DNA of 7,914 bases from Cytophagales bacterium (GCA_003454975.1 DMST01000207.1:62646-70559), one strand, 5' to 3'; numbered from the stretch's first letter, positions 1 to 6,828 are shown. Program-made: numbers and translations. The notes: a model not told the origin generated them from the sequence alone.

Positions 1-274
1 CGGCATGGTGCACCGTATTGCCTTCATTGTCTTTGCCTTGGCCTTCTACAGTGAGCAATTCGCCATCAATCATACGATGGACCTTTTCGGTCTGGTGGAT
101 ATCTACTCGTTGACGTTGTTGGTCCATGGCCCAGCCGGTGCCTTCCCAGCTACCGACCATCCAGCTAAGTGGGGCCATAGCGTCGGCAGAGGTATCCGTA
201 GAATGAGGCTGTGCTTGCAGGGCCGTACTAGCAGCAAGGAGTGCAATGACGAATAGTGTGCGGATAGTTGTCAT
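1..274 (-). CDS. Secreted protein, probable DUF1579/lipocalin-like beta-barrel, N-terminal part only
   Basis: The minus-strand frame from ATG at 274-272 is open to the window edge, giving the first 91 residues of a protein whose C-terminus lies outside. It starts with a clear signal peptide (MTTIRTLFVIALLAAS, small residues, ALQA followed by Q22), so the product is exported. After a short S/T/D-rich linker comes LSWMVGSWEGTGW at about residues 36-48, then an E-K-V...IDGELLTVEGQG stretch. A W-x-x-G-x-W-x-G-x-G start followed by an IDG..L..EG strand resembles the first strands of small lipocalin/FABP-like barrels such as DUF1579-type proteins. The family call is from memory of that pattern and is moderate; the ligand is unknown. 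The plus-strand ORF over the same bases is a shadow. There is no Shine-Dalgarno sequence; the leader is A/T-rich. The gene is divergent from the Asp-box gene and shares its upstream region. Confidence 0.8.
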   Translation of the reverse strand, partial: MTTIRTLFVIALLAASTALQAQPHSTDTSADAMAPLSWMVGSWEGTGWAMDQQRQRVDIHQTEKVHRMIDGELLTVEGQGKDNEGNTVHHA

Positions 275-450
275 GGATGTGCGTTTTAATGTTTGATTTT
301 AATTGAATGTACGGGAATAATATAAACTAGTTTATAATATAAACTAAAATATTTTCTCAACTAAGGCTAGTGTCGTCCCATTCGCCCAAAGTCCGTTTCT
401 CCGTCTTTCACATTTCCTTAACTTACCTGCCTAGCATAAACCACTATTGT
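275..450. promoter_or_regulatory. Shared divergent intergenic control region
   Basis: This 176-bp stretch separates two genes transcribed away from each other, so it must hold both promoters. Bases from about 290 to 360 are strongly AT-rich compared with the flanking genes and contain a direct repeat and a palindrome, listed separately. On the minus strand, TAGTTTAT occurs twice with 17-bp periodicity and loosely resembles the Bacteroidota -7 element TAnnTTTG, but I cannot assign a transcription start. Bases 361-450 are more balanced in composition and form a leader for the plus-strand gene with no obvious ribosome binding site. Confidence 0.5.
317..346. repeat. 13-bp direct repeat overlapping a 16-bp palindrome, operator candidate
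   Basis: ATAATATAAACTA occurs at 317-329 and again, identically, at 334-346, a start-to-start distance of 17 bp. Bases 321-336 form the perfect palindrome TATAAACTAGTTTATA. Because one palindrome arm is part of the direct repeat, three half-sites (AGTTTATA, or TATAAACT on the other strand) lie side by side. This arrangement in a divergent promoter region fits binding by a dimeric regulator, though AT-rich promoter DNA can give such patterns by chance. Confidence 0.5.
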
Positions 451-3400
451 ATGCACTCAACTCTACGTAACATCCTCTTCTCGCTGGGGATGATAACACT
501 AGTATCCATTTCGGCCTTGGGACAAGACACTCTGGACTTTGGGGAGGTGAAGTACCGGGAGGTAGGTCCTTCGCGGGGCGGCCGGGTAACTACAGTGGCC
601 GGAGCGGCCAAAACACCCAATGTGTTTTACATGGGCTCTACGGGCGGGGGTGTTTGGAAAACCACGGACTACGGCATTAGCTGGAAAAATATTTCAGACG
701 GGTTCTTCGGTTCGCCCTCTACCGGTGCCATTGCCGTTTGGCAGGAGAATCCGGATGTACTTTACATTGGTACGGGGTCGGACGGCCTACGGAGCAACGT
801 GATTGCCGGTGATGGCATGTATAAGAGTACCGATGCAGGAAAGACCTGGATGCATATTGGGCTGAAGGAAACTGGCCATATTGGTGCGGTAGAGGTTCAT
901 CCTGCGGACAGCAACACGGTGTTTGTGGCGGCCATTGGTAATGCCTTTGCGCCCAATGCCGAGCGTGGGGTGTACCGAACAAAGGATGGTGGTGCCAGCT
1001 GGGAGCAGGTGCTTTTCATTAGTGAAAAGACAGGCTTTGCAGACTTGGTGTTCCACCCTGCTAACCCAGATGTGATCTATGCCGGTGCTTGGCGGGCAGA
1101 ACGCAAACCCTGGACGATTATCAGTGGAGACGAGCAGGAGAACGGTATATATAAAACGATGGATGGGGGCGATACCTGGACTAAGCTATCGGACGGTTTA
1201 CCTGCCTTTTGCGGCAAGATAGACCTGGCGGTAAGCCCTGCAGAGCCGGACCTAGTGGTGGCCCTCGTGGAAGCTCCGGGCGCGGATGGCGGTTTGTACC
1301 GCTCAGATGATGCAGGCGCTACTTGGGAACAGGTAACGGAAGAACCTGATCTGTTGGTGCGCCCGTTCTATTTCCTGAATGTGGATTTGGACCCTACGAA
1401 TGCGGATGTAGTGTACGTGAATACGTTGCGATTCCACAAGAGTACGGATGGTGGCAAGGAATGGAAGATGATATCTACCCCCCACGGGGATAACCACGCC
1501 ATGTGGATCAACCCGGACAATCCGGACCTGTTTATACAAGGCAATGATGGCGGAGCTAATGTGACGCTGAATGGTGGCAAAAGCTGGAGTCACCAGTTTA
1601 ACCAACCCACTGCGGAGCTATATCAAGTAGAAGTGGACAATCAGTATCCGTACCGCTTGTATGCTGGCCAGCAGGACAACTACACGGCGATTGCCGTACC
1701 CAGTTTGCCACCGCGCAGCATGCAGGCAGGGCACGTGGCCTACATTGAGGATGTAGGAGGGTGCGAAACCGGCCCGGCCGTGCCGAACCCAGTGGACCCA
1801 AACATAGTGTATGCCAACTGCAAAGGACGCTTTAGTGTATACAACCGAGCTACGGGTCAGGAGCAAGCCTATGATGTGGGGGCTGCCTTTATGTACGGGC
1901 ACAACCCCAAGGATTTGAAGTTCCGCTTCCAGCGGGTGTCACCCATTCACGTGAGCCCGCATAACCCCAAGGTGATTTACCATACCAGCCAATACGTGCA
2001 TCGCACGGAGGATGGAGGTAAAACCTGGGTGACGATATCGCCTGACCTGACGGCCTTTGAGGATGATAAGCAAATGATTTCCGGCGGGCCCATTACCCGT
2101 GACATCACGGGTGAAGAATTCTACAGCACCATCTATGCTATCCGAGAATCTACCGTACAAGCCGGGGTGATCTGGGTAGGGGCCAACGATGGTCCGGTGC
2201 ACGTAACGCGTGATGGTGGCGAGACCTGGACCAACGTAACGCCGCCTGATCTGGCCGGTGGTGGCCGGGTGGATGCAGTAGAGCCCTCGCCTCATGATGC
2301 GGCTAAGGCGTACATCTCGGTGCTACGCTATCAACTGGGTGACTGGATGCCTTACGTATACAAAACGGAGAATTATGGTGAAAGCTGGACTCTGCTCACG
2401 GACGGTGAGAACGGTATCCTGGAAGGATTTCCTACGCGAGTGGTACGTGAGGACCCGGCGCAGGAAGGTGTATTGGTAGTGGGTACGGAATACGGCATGT
2501 TTATTTCCTTTGATGATGGTGGTAGCTGGACATCCATGCAGGGCAATCTGCCAGTGACCCCTATTTCAGATATCAAATTTCATCGGGGTGACTTGGTACT
2601 AAGCACCATGGGGCGTGGATTCTGGATTTTGGACCAATACCGTTCCTTGAGACTGCCGAATGCCCGGCGGAGAAGTGGCCCACAAAGTATAGTGGCCTTA
2701 CATGTGCCCAAAGAGCCCATCCGATGGGAGTATTCGGCCCGTGGCAACCGCCAGATTACCGAGTATCCTCGTTATCCAAGGCCAGGCATATACATAGACT
2801 ACCATGTATACCAGAACTTTGCGGGGCCTTTGGAACTGCACATCGTGCGTTCGCAGGGCGGTAGTGTAGATACAGTACGTAGCTTCACGGTAATGCCGGA
2901 GGTAGAGGAAGATTCGGCAGAACCCGAACCGGATATGGCCACCGGCCGGGTGGCAATCTCTCCTTCGGGTAATTTGTCGCAAGAACCCGGGCAGCACCGT
3001 TTCTTGTGGGACATGAGGCACGCTGGTGGCTGGCACGAAGATGCCAAATACCGGTATGGTGCTGGCGGCCCCTTGGTAGCCCCGGGCTCCTATATGGTGA
3101 TAATGAATCCGTCGAAAAGCCAGGGTACTGCTCAAAAAGTGCAACTACAGATTGACCCTCGGGTTATGGCCAGTGGCGTTACGCTGGAGGATTTGCAGGC
3201 ACAAGAGGAATTGGCTTTGGCCGTGCGTGATTTCCGCTCTGAAGTAGATGCCTACATTCATGGGCTGGAAGAAGAGCTAAAAGACCTGGATGCGAAGGAG
3301 CGTTTGAAGCGCCGGGAAGCCAACCGCAAGGCAGCTTTGGAGCAGCAACTAGGTATGCTGGTGAATGAGGAAGGGCCGTATCCTCAGCAGATGTTCCAAA

Positions 3401-3513
3401 GCCAGGTACGGTACCTGTACGGAGTAGTAACCAATGGTGCAAAGCGACCAGGGCAGGATGCCTACGACCGTTTTGAAGAGCTAAAGGCAGAATGGGAGAC
3501 CCTGATGGATTAA
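451..3513 (+). CDS. Large exported Asp-box (BNR/VPS10-like) beta-propeller protein
   Basis: A 1020-residue protein in a Bacteroidota family usually named 'glycosyl hydrolase, BNR repeat' or 'VPS10 domain-containing'; the enzymatic function is not established. I chose ATG at 451 over the in-frame GTG at 370 because it puts a typical signal peptide at the N-terminus (MHSTLRN, hydrophobic core, SALG before Q25). I count eleven Asp-box-like motifs (S/T-x-D-x-G-x-x-W) at about residues 70, 125, 176, 235, 284, 330, 371, 518, 585, 638 and 685, for example KSTDAGKTW and RTEDGGKTW; those at 371 and 638 have Asn for Asp. This predicts one or two beta-propellers over roughly residues 25-750. Residues about 840-890 (HRFLWDMR...PGSYMV) look like a FlgD-type Ig module, followed by a charged helical tail at about 915-1020. 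No type IX secretion C-terminal domain is visible. It appears to be a single-gene unit closed by a strong terminator. Confidence 0.93.
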   Translation: MHSTLRNILFSLGMITLVSISALGQDTLDFGEVKYREVGPSRGGRVTTVAGAAKTPNVFYMGSTGGGVWKTTDYGISWKNISDGFFGSPSTGAIAVWQENPDVLYIGTGSDGLRSNVIAGDGMYKSTDAGKTWMHIGLKETGHIGAVEVHPADSNTVFVAAIGNAFAPNAERGVYRTKDGGASWEQVLFISEKTGFADLVFHPANPDVIYAGAWRAERKPWTIISGDEQENGIYKTMDGGDTWTKLSDGLPAFCGKIDLAVSPAEPDLVVALVEAPGADGGLYRSDDAGATWEQVTEEPDLLVRPFYFLNVDLDPTNADVVYVNTLRFHKSTDGGKEWKMISTPHGDNHAMWINPDNPDLFIQGNDGGANVTLNGGKSWSHQFNQPTAELYQVEVDNQYPYRLYAGQQDNYTAIAVPSLPPRSMQAGHVAYIEDVGGCETGPAVPNPVDPNIVYANCKGRFSVYNRATGQEQAYDVGAAFMYGHNPKDLKFRFQRVSPIHVSPHNPKVIYHTSQYVHRTEDGGKTWVTISPDLTAFEDDKQMISGGPITRDITGEEFYSTIYAIRESTVQAGVIWVGANDGPVHVTRDGGETWTNVTPPDLAGGGRVDAVEPSPHDAAKAYISVLRYQLGDWMPYVYKTENYGESWTLLTDGENGILEGFPTRVVREDPAQEGVLVVGTEYGMFISFDDGGSWTSMQGNLPVTPISDIKFHRGDLVLSTMGRGFWILDQYRSLRLPNARRRSGPQSIVALHVPKEPIRWEYSARGNRQITEYPRYPRPGIYIDYHVYQNFAGPLELHIVRSQGGSVDTVRSFTVMPEVEEDSAEPEPDMATGRVAISPSGNLSQEPGQHRFLWDMRHAGGWHEDAKYRYGAGGPLVAPGSYMVIMNPSKSQGTAQKVQLQIDPRVMASGVTLEDLQAQEELALAVRDFRSEVDAYIHGLEEELKDLDAKERLKRREANRKAALEQQLGMLVNEEGPYPQQMFQSQVRYLYGVVTNGAKRPGQDAYDRFEELKAEWETLMD

Positions 3514-3562
3514 TCCAGAAGGCATAGGTAATGTGACGTAGATCGCATTATCACCTTAGAAT

Positions 3563-3596
3563 AAAGAAAGGGACGCTGGAGAGCGTCCCTTTCTTT
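3563..3596. terminator. Bidirectional rho-independent terminator
   Basis: A perfect 15-bp stem pairs AAAGAAAGGGACGCT (3563-3577) with its complement at 3582-3596 around a 4-nt GGAG loop. The plus-strand stem ends in T-rich sequence (TTTCTTTTT) and the minus-strand read ends in TTTCTTTATT. It lies 50 bp after the stop of the Asp-box gene and 20 bp beyond the stop of the facing small gene, so it can end both transcripts. Confidence 0.93.
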
Positions 3597-3616
3597 TTCA
3601 TAATGCCCCGCCGAAA

Positions 3617-4015
3617 TTACCCCTCCGGTTCTTCTGCCGAGGCTTCCATATCCTCGGTTTTAGGTACGGGAACTCCCTCATAGGTAAACCAGAAATAGTG
3701 AATGTTATCCATAGTTTCCTGTTTGCTATCTACGTGGTTTTGCACAATGTTGTAGTACTTCATCACGTAGCCCATGTCTTCAAAAAACGCTACCATGGCT
3801 ACATGGCTTTTGAGTTGACGTAGCTCCTTTTCCCATGCTTTTTCCAAGGTTTTGAGTTCGGGGTATCGTTTGTAGTCTCCCATGTCAATTTCCACGGCTA
3901 ATTTCTGCAGCATCCGGCTTTCCGATTTTACTAACAGATGTTGGGGGAAATCCTGAGCAAATGAAAAAGTGACTGAGCCTACCACAAGGCCCACCAAAAG
4001 GATGAATCGTTTCAT
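3617..4015 (-). CDS. Small secreted protein of unknown function
   Basis: A 132-residue protein that I do not recognise. It has an N-terminal signal peptide (MKRFILLVGLVVGSV...SFA, predicted cut before Q21), which supports both the ATG at 4015 and export to the periplasm or beyond. The mature part is about 112 residues with no cysteine, and its charge and heptad-like pattern suggest helices at about 25-70 (LEKAWEKELRQLKS) and 73-100. A Y/F/W-rich stretch follows (MKYYNI, HYFWFTYEG, residues 86-113), then an acidic tail (EDMEASAEEPEG). The leader is A/T-rich with no Shine-Dalgarno sequence. It ends 20 bp before the bidirectional terminator and appears monocistronic. It is divergent from the lipoprotein gene. 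Real-gene confidence is high; function is open. Confidence 0.85.
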   Translation of the reverse strand: MKRFILLVGLVVGSVTFSFAQDFPQHLLVKSESRMLQKLAVEIDMGDYKRYPELKTLEKAWEKELRQLKSHVAMVAFFEDMGYVMKYYNIVQNHVDSKQETMDNIHYFWFTYEGVPVPKTEDMEASAEEPEG

Positions 4016-4154
4016 AAAATGAATTCTAAATTGGATGTTGATCGTATTACCTACCTAAAGACAAGCTAATCGGTAATTACCCTAACGGTCAGGGGCTGAT
4101 TATGTGACATGGGGTTTGTGCTTAGTAAGGTCTCTATTATATAGTAAACTGAAT
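4016..4154. promoter_or_regulatory. Divergent intergenic region with a 10-bp palindrome
   Basis: This 139-bp gap lies between the divergent small secreted protein and lipoprotein genes and should hold both promoters. It contains the perfect palindrome GGTAATTACC at 4072-4081. For the plus-strand gene, TTTG at 4115-4118 followed 19 bp later by TATATAGT is a weak match to the Bacteroidota promoter pattern (TTTG, then TAnnTTTG). I cannot place a transcription start with confidence. Confidence 0.3.
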
Positions 4155-4601
4155 ATGATTTTCCGTGCTATACCATTTTTAGTGGTTGTTCTCGTTTTCG
4201 GTTGTGATCGCGTACAAGAAATACCTTCTACCCTGCGCATCGTAAATGAGACGATATATGATGTACAGGTGGTAGTAGATGGAGATCCCGTTCTTACTCA
4301 TGCGATCCCCGCCTTGGATTCTATTAACCTACCAGGGCTTTGCTATACCTTGCCAGAAGGATATTGTGATCTGGGCTGGAGTGGCTCTGCGGCATCAGGT
4401 TCGGTTACTTTTGATACCCTGAGAGTTCAGTCGTTTTTGTTTGAAAATACGACGGACTGTGCCGATAGGAATGTAACATTTGATCCCTTTGGTTCATGCT
4501 ATGGGTACGAACTGTCCTTGGAAGCAGATAACGAAAGCCGCGTATATACTTATCGCATTACCCAGGAGGATTTTGATCGTGCTCCCCCCATAGGTGGCTA
4601 G
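4155..4601 (+). CDS. Putative lipoprotein with four extra cysteines, unknown function
   Basis: A 148-residue protein, family not recognised. I place the start at ATG 4155 rather than the upstream in-frame GTG at 4104, because the short form gives a standard lipoprotein signal: MIFRAIPFLVVVLVFGC, with a VFGC lipobox and lipid-acceptor Cys17. The residues after it (DRVQE) do not match the acidic surface-export signal known from some Bacteroidota closely enough to claim surface exposure. The mature part is rich in beta-prone segments (LRIVNETIYDVQVVVDG; VTFDTLRVQSFLF; RVYTYRI) and has cysteines at 63, 71, 102 and 115 that could form two disulfides in the periplasm. It reads like a small beta-sandwich domain, which is inference from composition only. 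Its TAG stop overlaps the stop of the convergent gene. Confidence 0.8.
   Translation: MIFRAIPFLVVVLVFGCDRVQEIPSTLRIVNETIYDVQVVVDGDPVLTHAIPALDSINLPGLCYTLPEGYCDLGWSGSAASGSVTFDTLRVQSFLFENTTDCADRNVTFDPFGSCYGYELSLEADNESRVYTYRITQEDFDRAPPIGG
4598..4601. other. Overlapping convergent stop codons in CTAG
   Basis: The plus-strand TAG (4599-4601) and the minus-strand TAG (4600-4598) share the palindrome CTAG. There is no intergenic space, and I see no strong hairpin with a T-tract at this junction, so each transcript probably runs into the other gene as antisense. Confidence 0.9.
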
Positions 4602-5653
4602 GAAGCCTTCCTTTTGGGTTGATACAATTGCTGGGCCTGCTCGCGAACTTCATTGAGCAGGTCCTTATCTTGTGACTCAATCACCGCGGAAATAGCCGCT
4701 ACAGCGTCTTCAAGTTCTGCGTAGCAGGCCTTGATGCGTTGGTGGATTTCTGCCTTTTCTCCCGGACTATCCGTTAGAGATTCCAGATAAATGAGCCCCT
4801 TAATGCGGGCCATGGGAGCTTTGAGCACATGACCGTGCATAAAGTTGTATTCCAGCAAAAGCTGGTGTTGCTCTTCCACTTCCTGGGTTTGTTGTACTAC
4901 CAGTTCTTCAAGTCGATCTTTGATACTGGTTTGTTCTTCTCTTAGATGAATCAATTCCTCCTGCCGCTCTGCCAATACCGTATTTTGATTGTCTATGGTA
5001 GCAAGGGTTTTCTCAAGTTCTTGGTTAGAATCCTGTAACTCTTCATAGTGTGTTTGTTGGGCCCTCTTGTACTGAATGGTGATGAAGACCAAGGCCACGT
5101 ACACTCCCCAAAAACCTAGGAAAGACATCAGGTTATTTTGGGTGAAGGCAATGAAATACGCATCCGAAGTTTGTTCAAAGTGACCTAGGTTGACGAGAAA
5201 GGAACCAATGAAGGTAACCGGAATTAGAATTTGCCAGAAGAGTAATATTTTCTTGTCCTTATTGAGGTCATAAAGTAAGTATGGGATCACCGCCATGATG
5301 ATAAATACGGCTAGCAAGACAAAGTAATGTTCTGCTGGATGCGTAGCCCCGGCAGGTTCAATCATGGGACTGAGTAGGTAGGAGCTGTAAAAACCAAACA
5401 GTATCAGGAAAGCCTGTAGGCGTAATCTTCCTTGGTTGCCTGCCCACCAACCCCATGCCATAAAGACAAAGGTGATCCGCAACCGAAGCGTGCCGTAGTC
5501 CATGTTAGTGAATATCGGTTTATCAAACTGGATACTGGATATCACGGTATCCAGTGTGACCAATGTAGCCAAGGTAATAAGGCCCACTAAGTTGGCCCGG
5601 CGAACGGAGTGCTTGTGGGTGGTCAGCTGTAAAGTGTCCTGAGGCGAGCTCAT
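4598..5653 (-). CDS. Six-TM, coiled-coil, DHp-like signalling protein without kinase domain (paralogue A)
   Basis: A 351-residue membrane protein. I prefer the ATG at 5653 because it overlaps the upstream gene's TGA as ATGA, a classic coupled start; an in-frame ATG at 5674 would add seven residues and a 25-bp overlap. Six hydrophobic helices lie at about 22-41, 55-71, 77-98, 109-129, 136-156 and 175-196. Positive loops (RRANL, GRLRL, KDKK, QYKR) put both termini in the cytoplasm. A coiled coil (about 198-270) leads to an H-box-like helix, LLEYNFMHGHVLKAPMARI, with His275 where HisKA proteins carry the phospho-accepting histidine, and then a second helix at about 301-329 (ELEDAVAAISAVIESQD). 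The protein ends 22 residues later, so the HATPase domain of a histidine kinase is absent. It shares layout and motifs with the two upstream genes. Its role is inferred to be signal sensing or scaffolding; the ligand is unknown. Confidence 0.88.
   Translation of the reverse strand: MSSPQDTLQLTTHKHSVRRANLVGLITLATLVTLDTVISSIQFDKPIFTNMDYGTLRLRITFVFMAWGWWAGNQGRLRLQAFLILFGFYSSYLLSPMIEPAGATHPAEHYFVLLAVFIIMAVIPYLLYDLNKDKKILLFWQILIPVTFIGSFLVNLGHFEQTSDAYFIAFTQNNLMSFLGFWGVYVALVFITIQYKRAQQTHYEELQDSNQELEKTLATIDNQNTVLAERQEELIHLREEQTSIKDRLEELVVQQTQEVEEQHQLLLEYNFMHGHVLKAPMARIKGLIYLESLTDSPGEKAEIHQRIKACYAELEDAVAAISAVIESQDKDLLNEVREQAQQLYQPKRKAS
5650..5653 (-). other. ATGA stop/start overlap coupling paralogues B and A
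   Basis: On the minus strand the sequence ATGA holds the TGA stop of the upstream paralogue (5652-5650) and an ATG in the frame of the downstream one (5653-5651). Such 4-base overlaps usually mark translational coupling and co-production of two partner proteins. This decides the start chosen for paralogue A. Confidence 0.75.
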
Positions 5654-6720
5654 TTGGTGCGTAGGTTTTTCCATAAAGGGATCTCATCCGCGCTTCCGTA
5701 CTTCTTAGCTAGTTTCTCGCGTACCGTTTGATATAATGGGTGATCTTGATCGTTTAGTAATTCAGTTACTGAGGTTGCCACCGCTTCTAGTTCTGAAAAT
5801 TCCTTCGCGATGAGCAATTGCATATGGGCTTTCGCCCCAGGATCCTCTTCTATTTCTTCCAGATGTAGCAAACCGCTCAAGGTTGCCATGGGTGCCCGCA
5901 TGAGATGCGAGTACATGTAGTTATAGTGAATCAATTGCTCGTTTTGAGATTTCAATTGATGGGTCCGAGCGTTTACCTTTCCTTCCAGCACTTGGTTGGT
6001 CTCTCGCAACGATAAGTCAGCTTGCTGAAGTTCTTCCTCTTGCCGTTCCAGAGCCTGGTTTTGAATTTTTGAAAGCGTGATGGACCTGTTAAGCTCTTCC
6101 TGGGTATATAGAAGGGCTCTTTTTTGTTGGTAATGAATTCTTTTGAACTGCAGGATGACCAACTGTATAATCACAAAAACCCCTAAAAAGCCAATCATGA
6201 CCATAGGTCGGCTAGATATGGCTTGGGGTAGTCTGGCATACTCAGTCTGTTCCAGATGGGGTAAAACCCTCCAAAATGACCATATAAAGGTACTGATGCA
6301 TATCAGTTGCCAACTCCACAGCCATTTCTGGTCCTTACCAAAATCAAACAGTAGATAGGGGAGAATGGTAATGAGTAATGTCAGGAAGATAGTAAGCAGT
6401 AGGTGTTCGGAGGGATTGACATTTGGAATGAGCCCTGGGAACACTAGAAAGCCTAAATAAAGTGCGCCAATAAAAAGAGAAGCCCCCCATTGATGTGGGA
6501 ATCTTAAGCTTATTCTGTAAGTAATCAATACCAGTATCCATACGGCTATCAGCCGTAAATTGATGACGGTCATGGACATCCGGGGCATATCAATTCCGGT
6601 GTCAATCAATACCAGGATGGTGAGTATGATGCTGGTCAGGCGACTCATTCGCTGCAAGGTTTGCCTCATCTGTTCGGTCTCATAAGAGGCTAATTTGCTA
6701 CGTGTTACAGTGCTTGACAT
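5650..6720 (-). CDS. Six-TM, coiled-coil, DHp-like signalling protein without kinase domain (paralogue B)
   Basis: A 356-residue paralogue of the genes on either side and the most divergent of the three. Membrane helices are at about 26-43, 53-70, 78-97, 105-125, 133-151 and 172-191, ending in QFKR at the cytoplasmic face. A coiled coil follows (about 195-265), then the H-box-like helix YNYMYSHLMRAPMATLSGL with His272, and a second helix ending ELEAVATSVTELLNDQD (about 310-326). It keeps the periplasmic P-S-E-H motif (103-106) matching P-A-E-H in the others, and PYLLFD at the end of TM4. It lacks the first His of the MHGH motif (MYSH instead) and has a longer C-terminal tail (KYGSADEIPLW...). 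No HATPase domain follows; the next gene starts inside its stop codon. The start is ATG 6720, preceded by GGAGG ten bases upstream, unusual in this window. It is probably the first gene of a two-gene operon with paralogue A. Confidence 0.88.
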   Translation of the reverse strand: MSSTVTRSKLASYETEQMRQTLQRMSRLTSIILTILVLIDTGIDMPRMSMTVINLRLIAVWILVLITYRISLRFPHQWGASLFIGALYLGFLVFPGLIPNVNPSEHLLLTIFLTLLITILPYLLFDFGKDQKWLWSWQLICISTFIWSFWRVLPHLEQTEYARLPQAISSRPMVMIGFLGVFVIIQLVILQFKRIHYQQKRALLYTQEELNRSITLSKIQNQALERQEEELQQADLSLRETNQVLEGKVNARTHQLKSQNEQLIHYNYMYSHLMRAPMATLSGLLHLEEIEEDPGAKAHMQLLIAKEFSELEAVATSVTELLNDQDHPLYQTVREKLAKKYGSADEIPLWKNLRTK

Positions 6721-6730
6721 ACGTTATGAT

Positions 6731-6735
6731 CCTCC
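6731..6735 (-). promoter_or_regulatory. Shine-Dalgarno-like GGAGG before paralogue B
   Basis: The minus strand reads GGAGG, then ten bases, then ATG at 6720. The spacing is slightly long but usable. No other gene in the window has a comparable motif, and Bacteroidota usually do not rely on one, so it may be incidental. Confidence 0.4.
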
Positions 6736-6788
6736 GGGAATAGGCTCGGTTCAATCCCCTTAGTATAGAAAATAGTGCTTTACTGATG

Positions 6789-6805
6789 TGTACTTTTAAA
6801 GTACA
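6789..6805. promoter_or_regulatory. 17-bp operator-like palindrome upstream of paralogue B
   Basis: TGTACTTT (6789-6796) and AAAGTACA (6798-6805) are perfect inverted 8-bp arms around one T. The site is 69 bp upstream of the paralogue B start and just upstream of AT-rich sequence (TATTTTCTATACT on the minus strand, 6774-6762) that could be its promoter. The near-zero spacer favours a protein-binding site over an RNA hairpin. The regulator is unknown. Confidence 0.45.
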
Positions 6806-6828
6806 AAATAATCTTGGTAAGATTATTT
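6806..6828 (-). terminator. AT-rich hairpin after paralogue C, possible terminator
   Basis: A perfect 10-bp stem (AAATAATCTT with AAGATTATTT) around a 3-nt loop lies 61 bp downstream of the paralogue C stop. On the minus strand it is followed by TGTACTTTAAAA, so there is only a short T-rich tail. The stem is AT-rich and would be a weak terminator, and it abuts the 17-bp palindrome. It may separate the paralogue C transcript from the B-A operon, or be part of a compound regulatory site. Confidence 0.45.

Noticed and set aside
5..256. Plus-strand ORF of 83 codons
   Set aside because: It is antisense to a minus-strand frame with a signal peptide and a family-like motif, and its own translation shows no domain or export signal.
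370..450. GTG start giving a 27-residue longer Asp-box protein
   Set aside because: The extension puts polar residues ahead of a complete signal peptide that starts at ATG 451.
650..2530. DNA tandem repeat in the Asp-box gene
   Set aside because: The recurring GATGGTGG-like words are the codons of the Asp-box motifs at irregular spacing, not a nucleotide-level repeat.
2698..3144. Minus-strand ORF of 148 codons inside the Asp-box gene
   Set aside because: It lies wholly within a strongly supported gene, and its translation shows no recognisable domain or signal peptide. I treat it and the other minus-strand ORFs at 719-2576 and 3179-3442 as shadows.
4104..4154. GTG start for the lipoprotein
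   Set aside because: It would place 17 extra residues before a standard lipoprotein signal that begins at ATG 4155.
6143..6358. Plus-strand ORF opposite paralogue B
   Set aside because: Complementary to the membrane-helix coding region of a well-supported gene; no independent signal.
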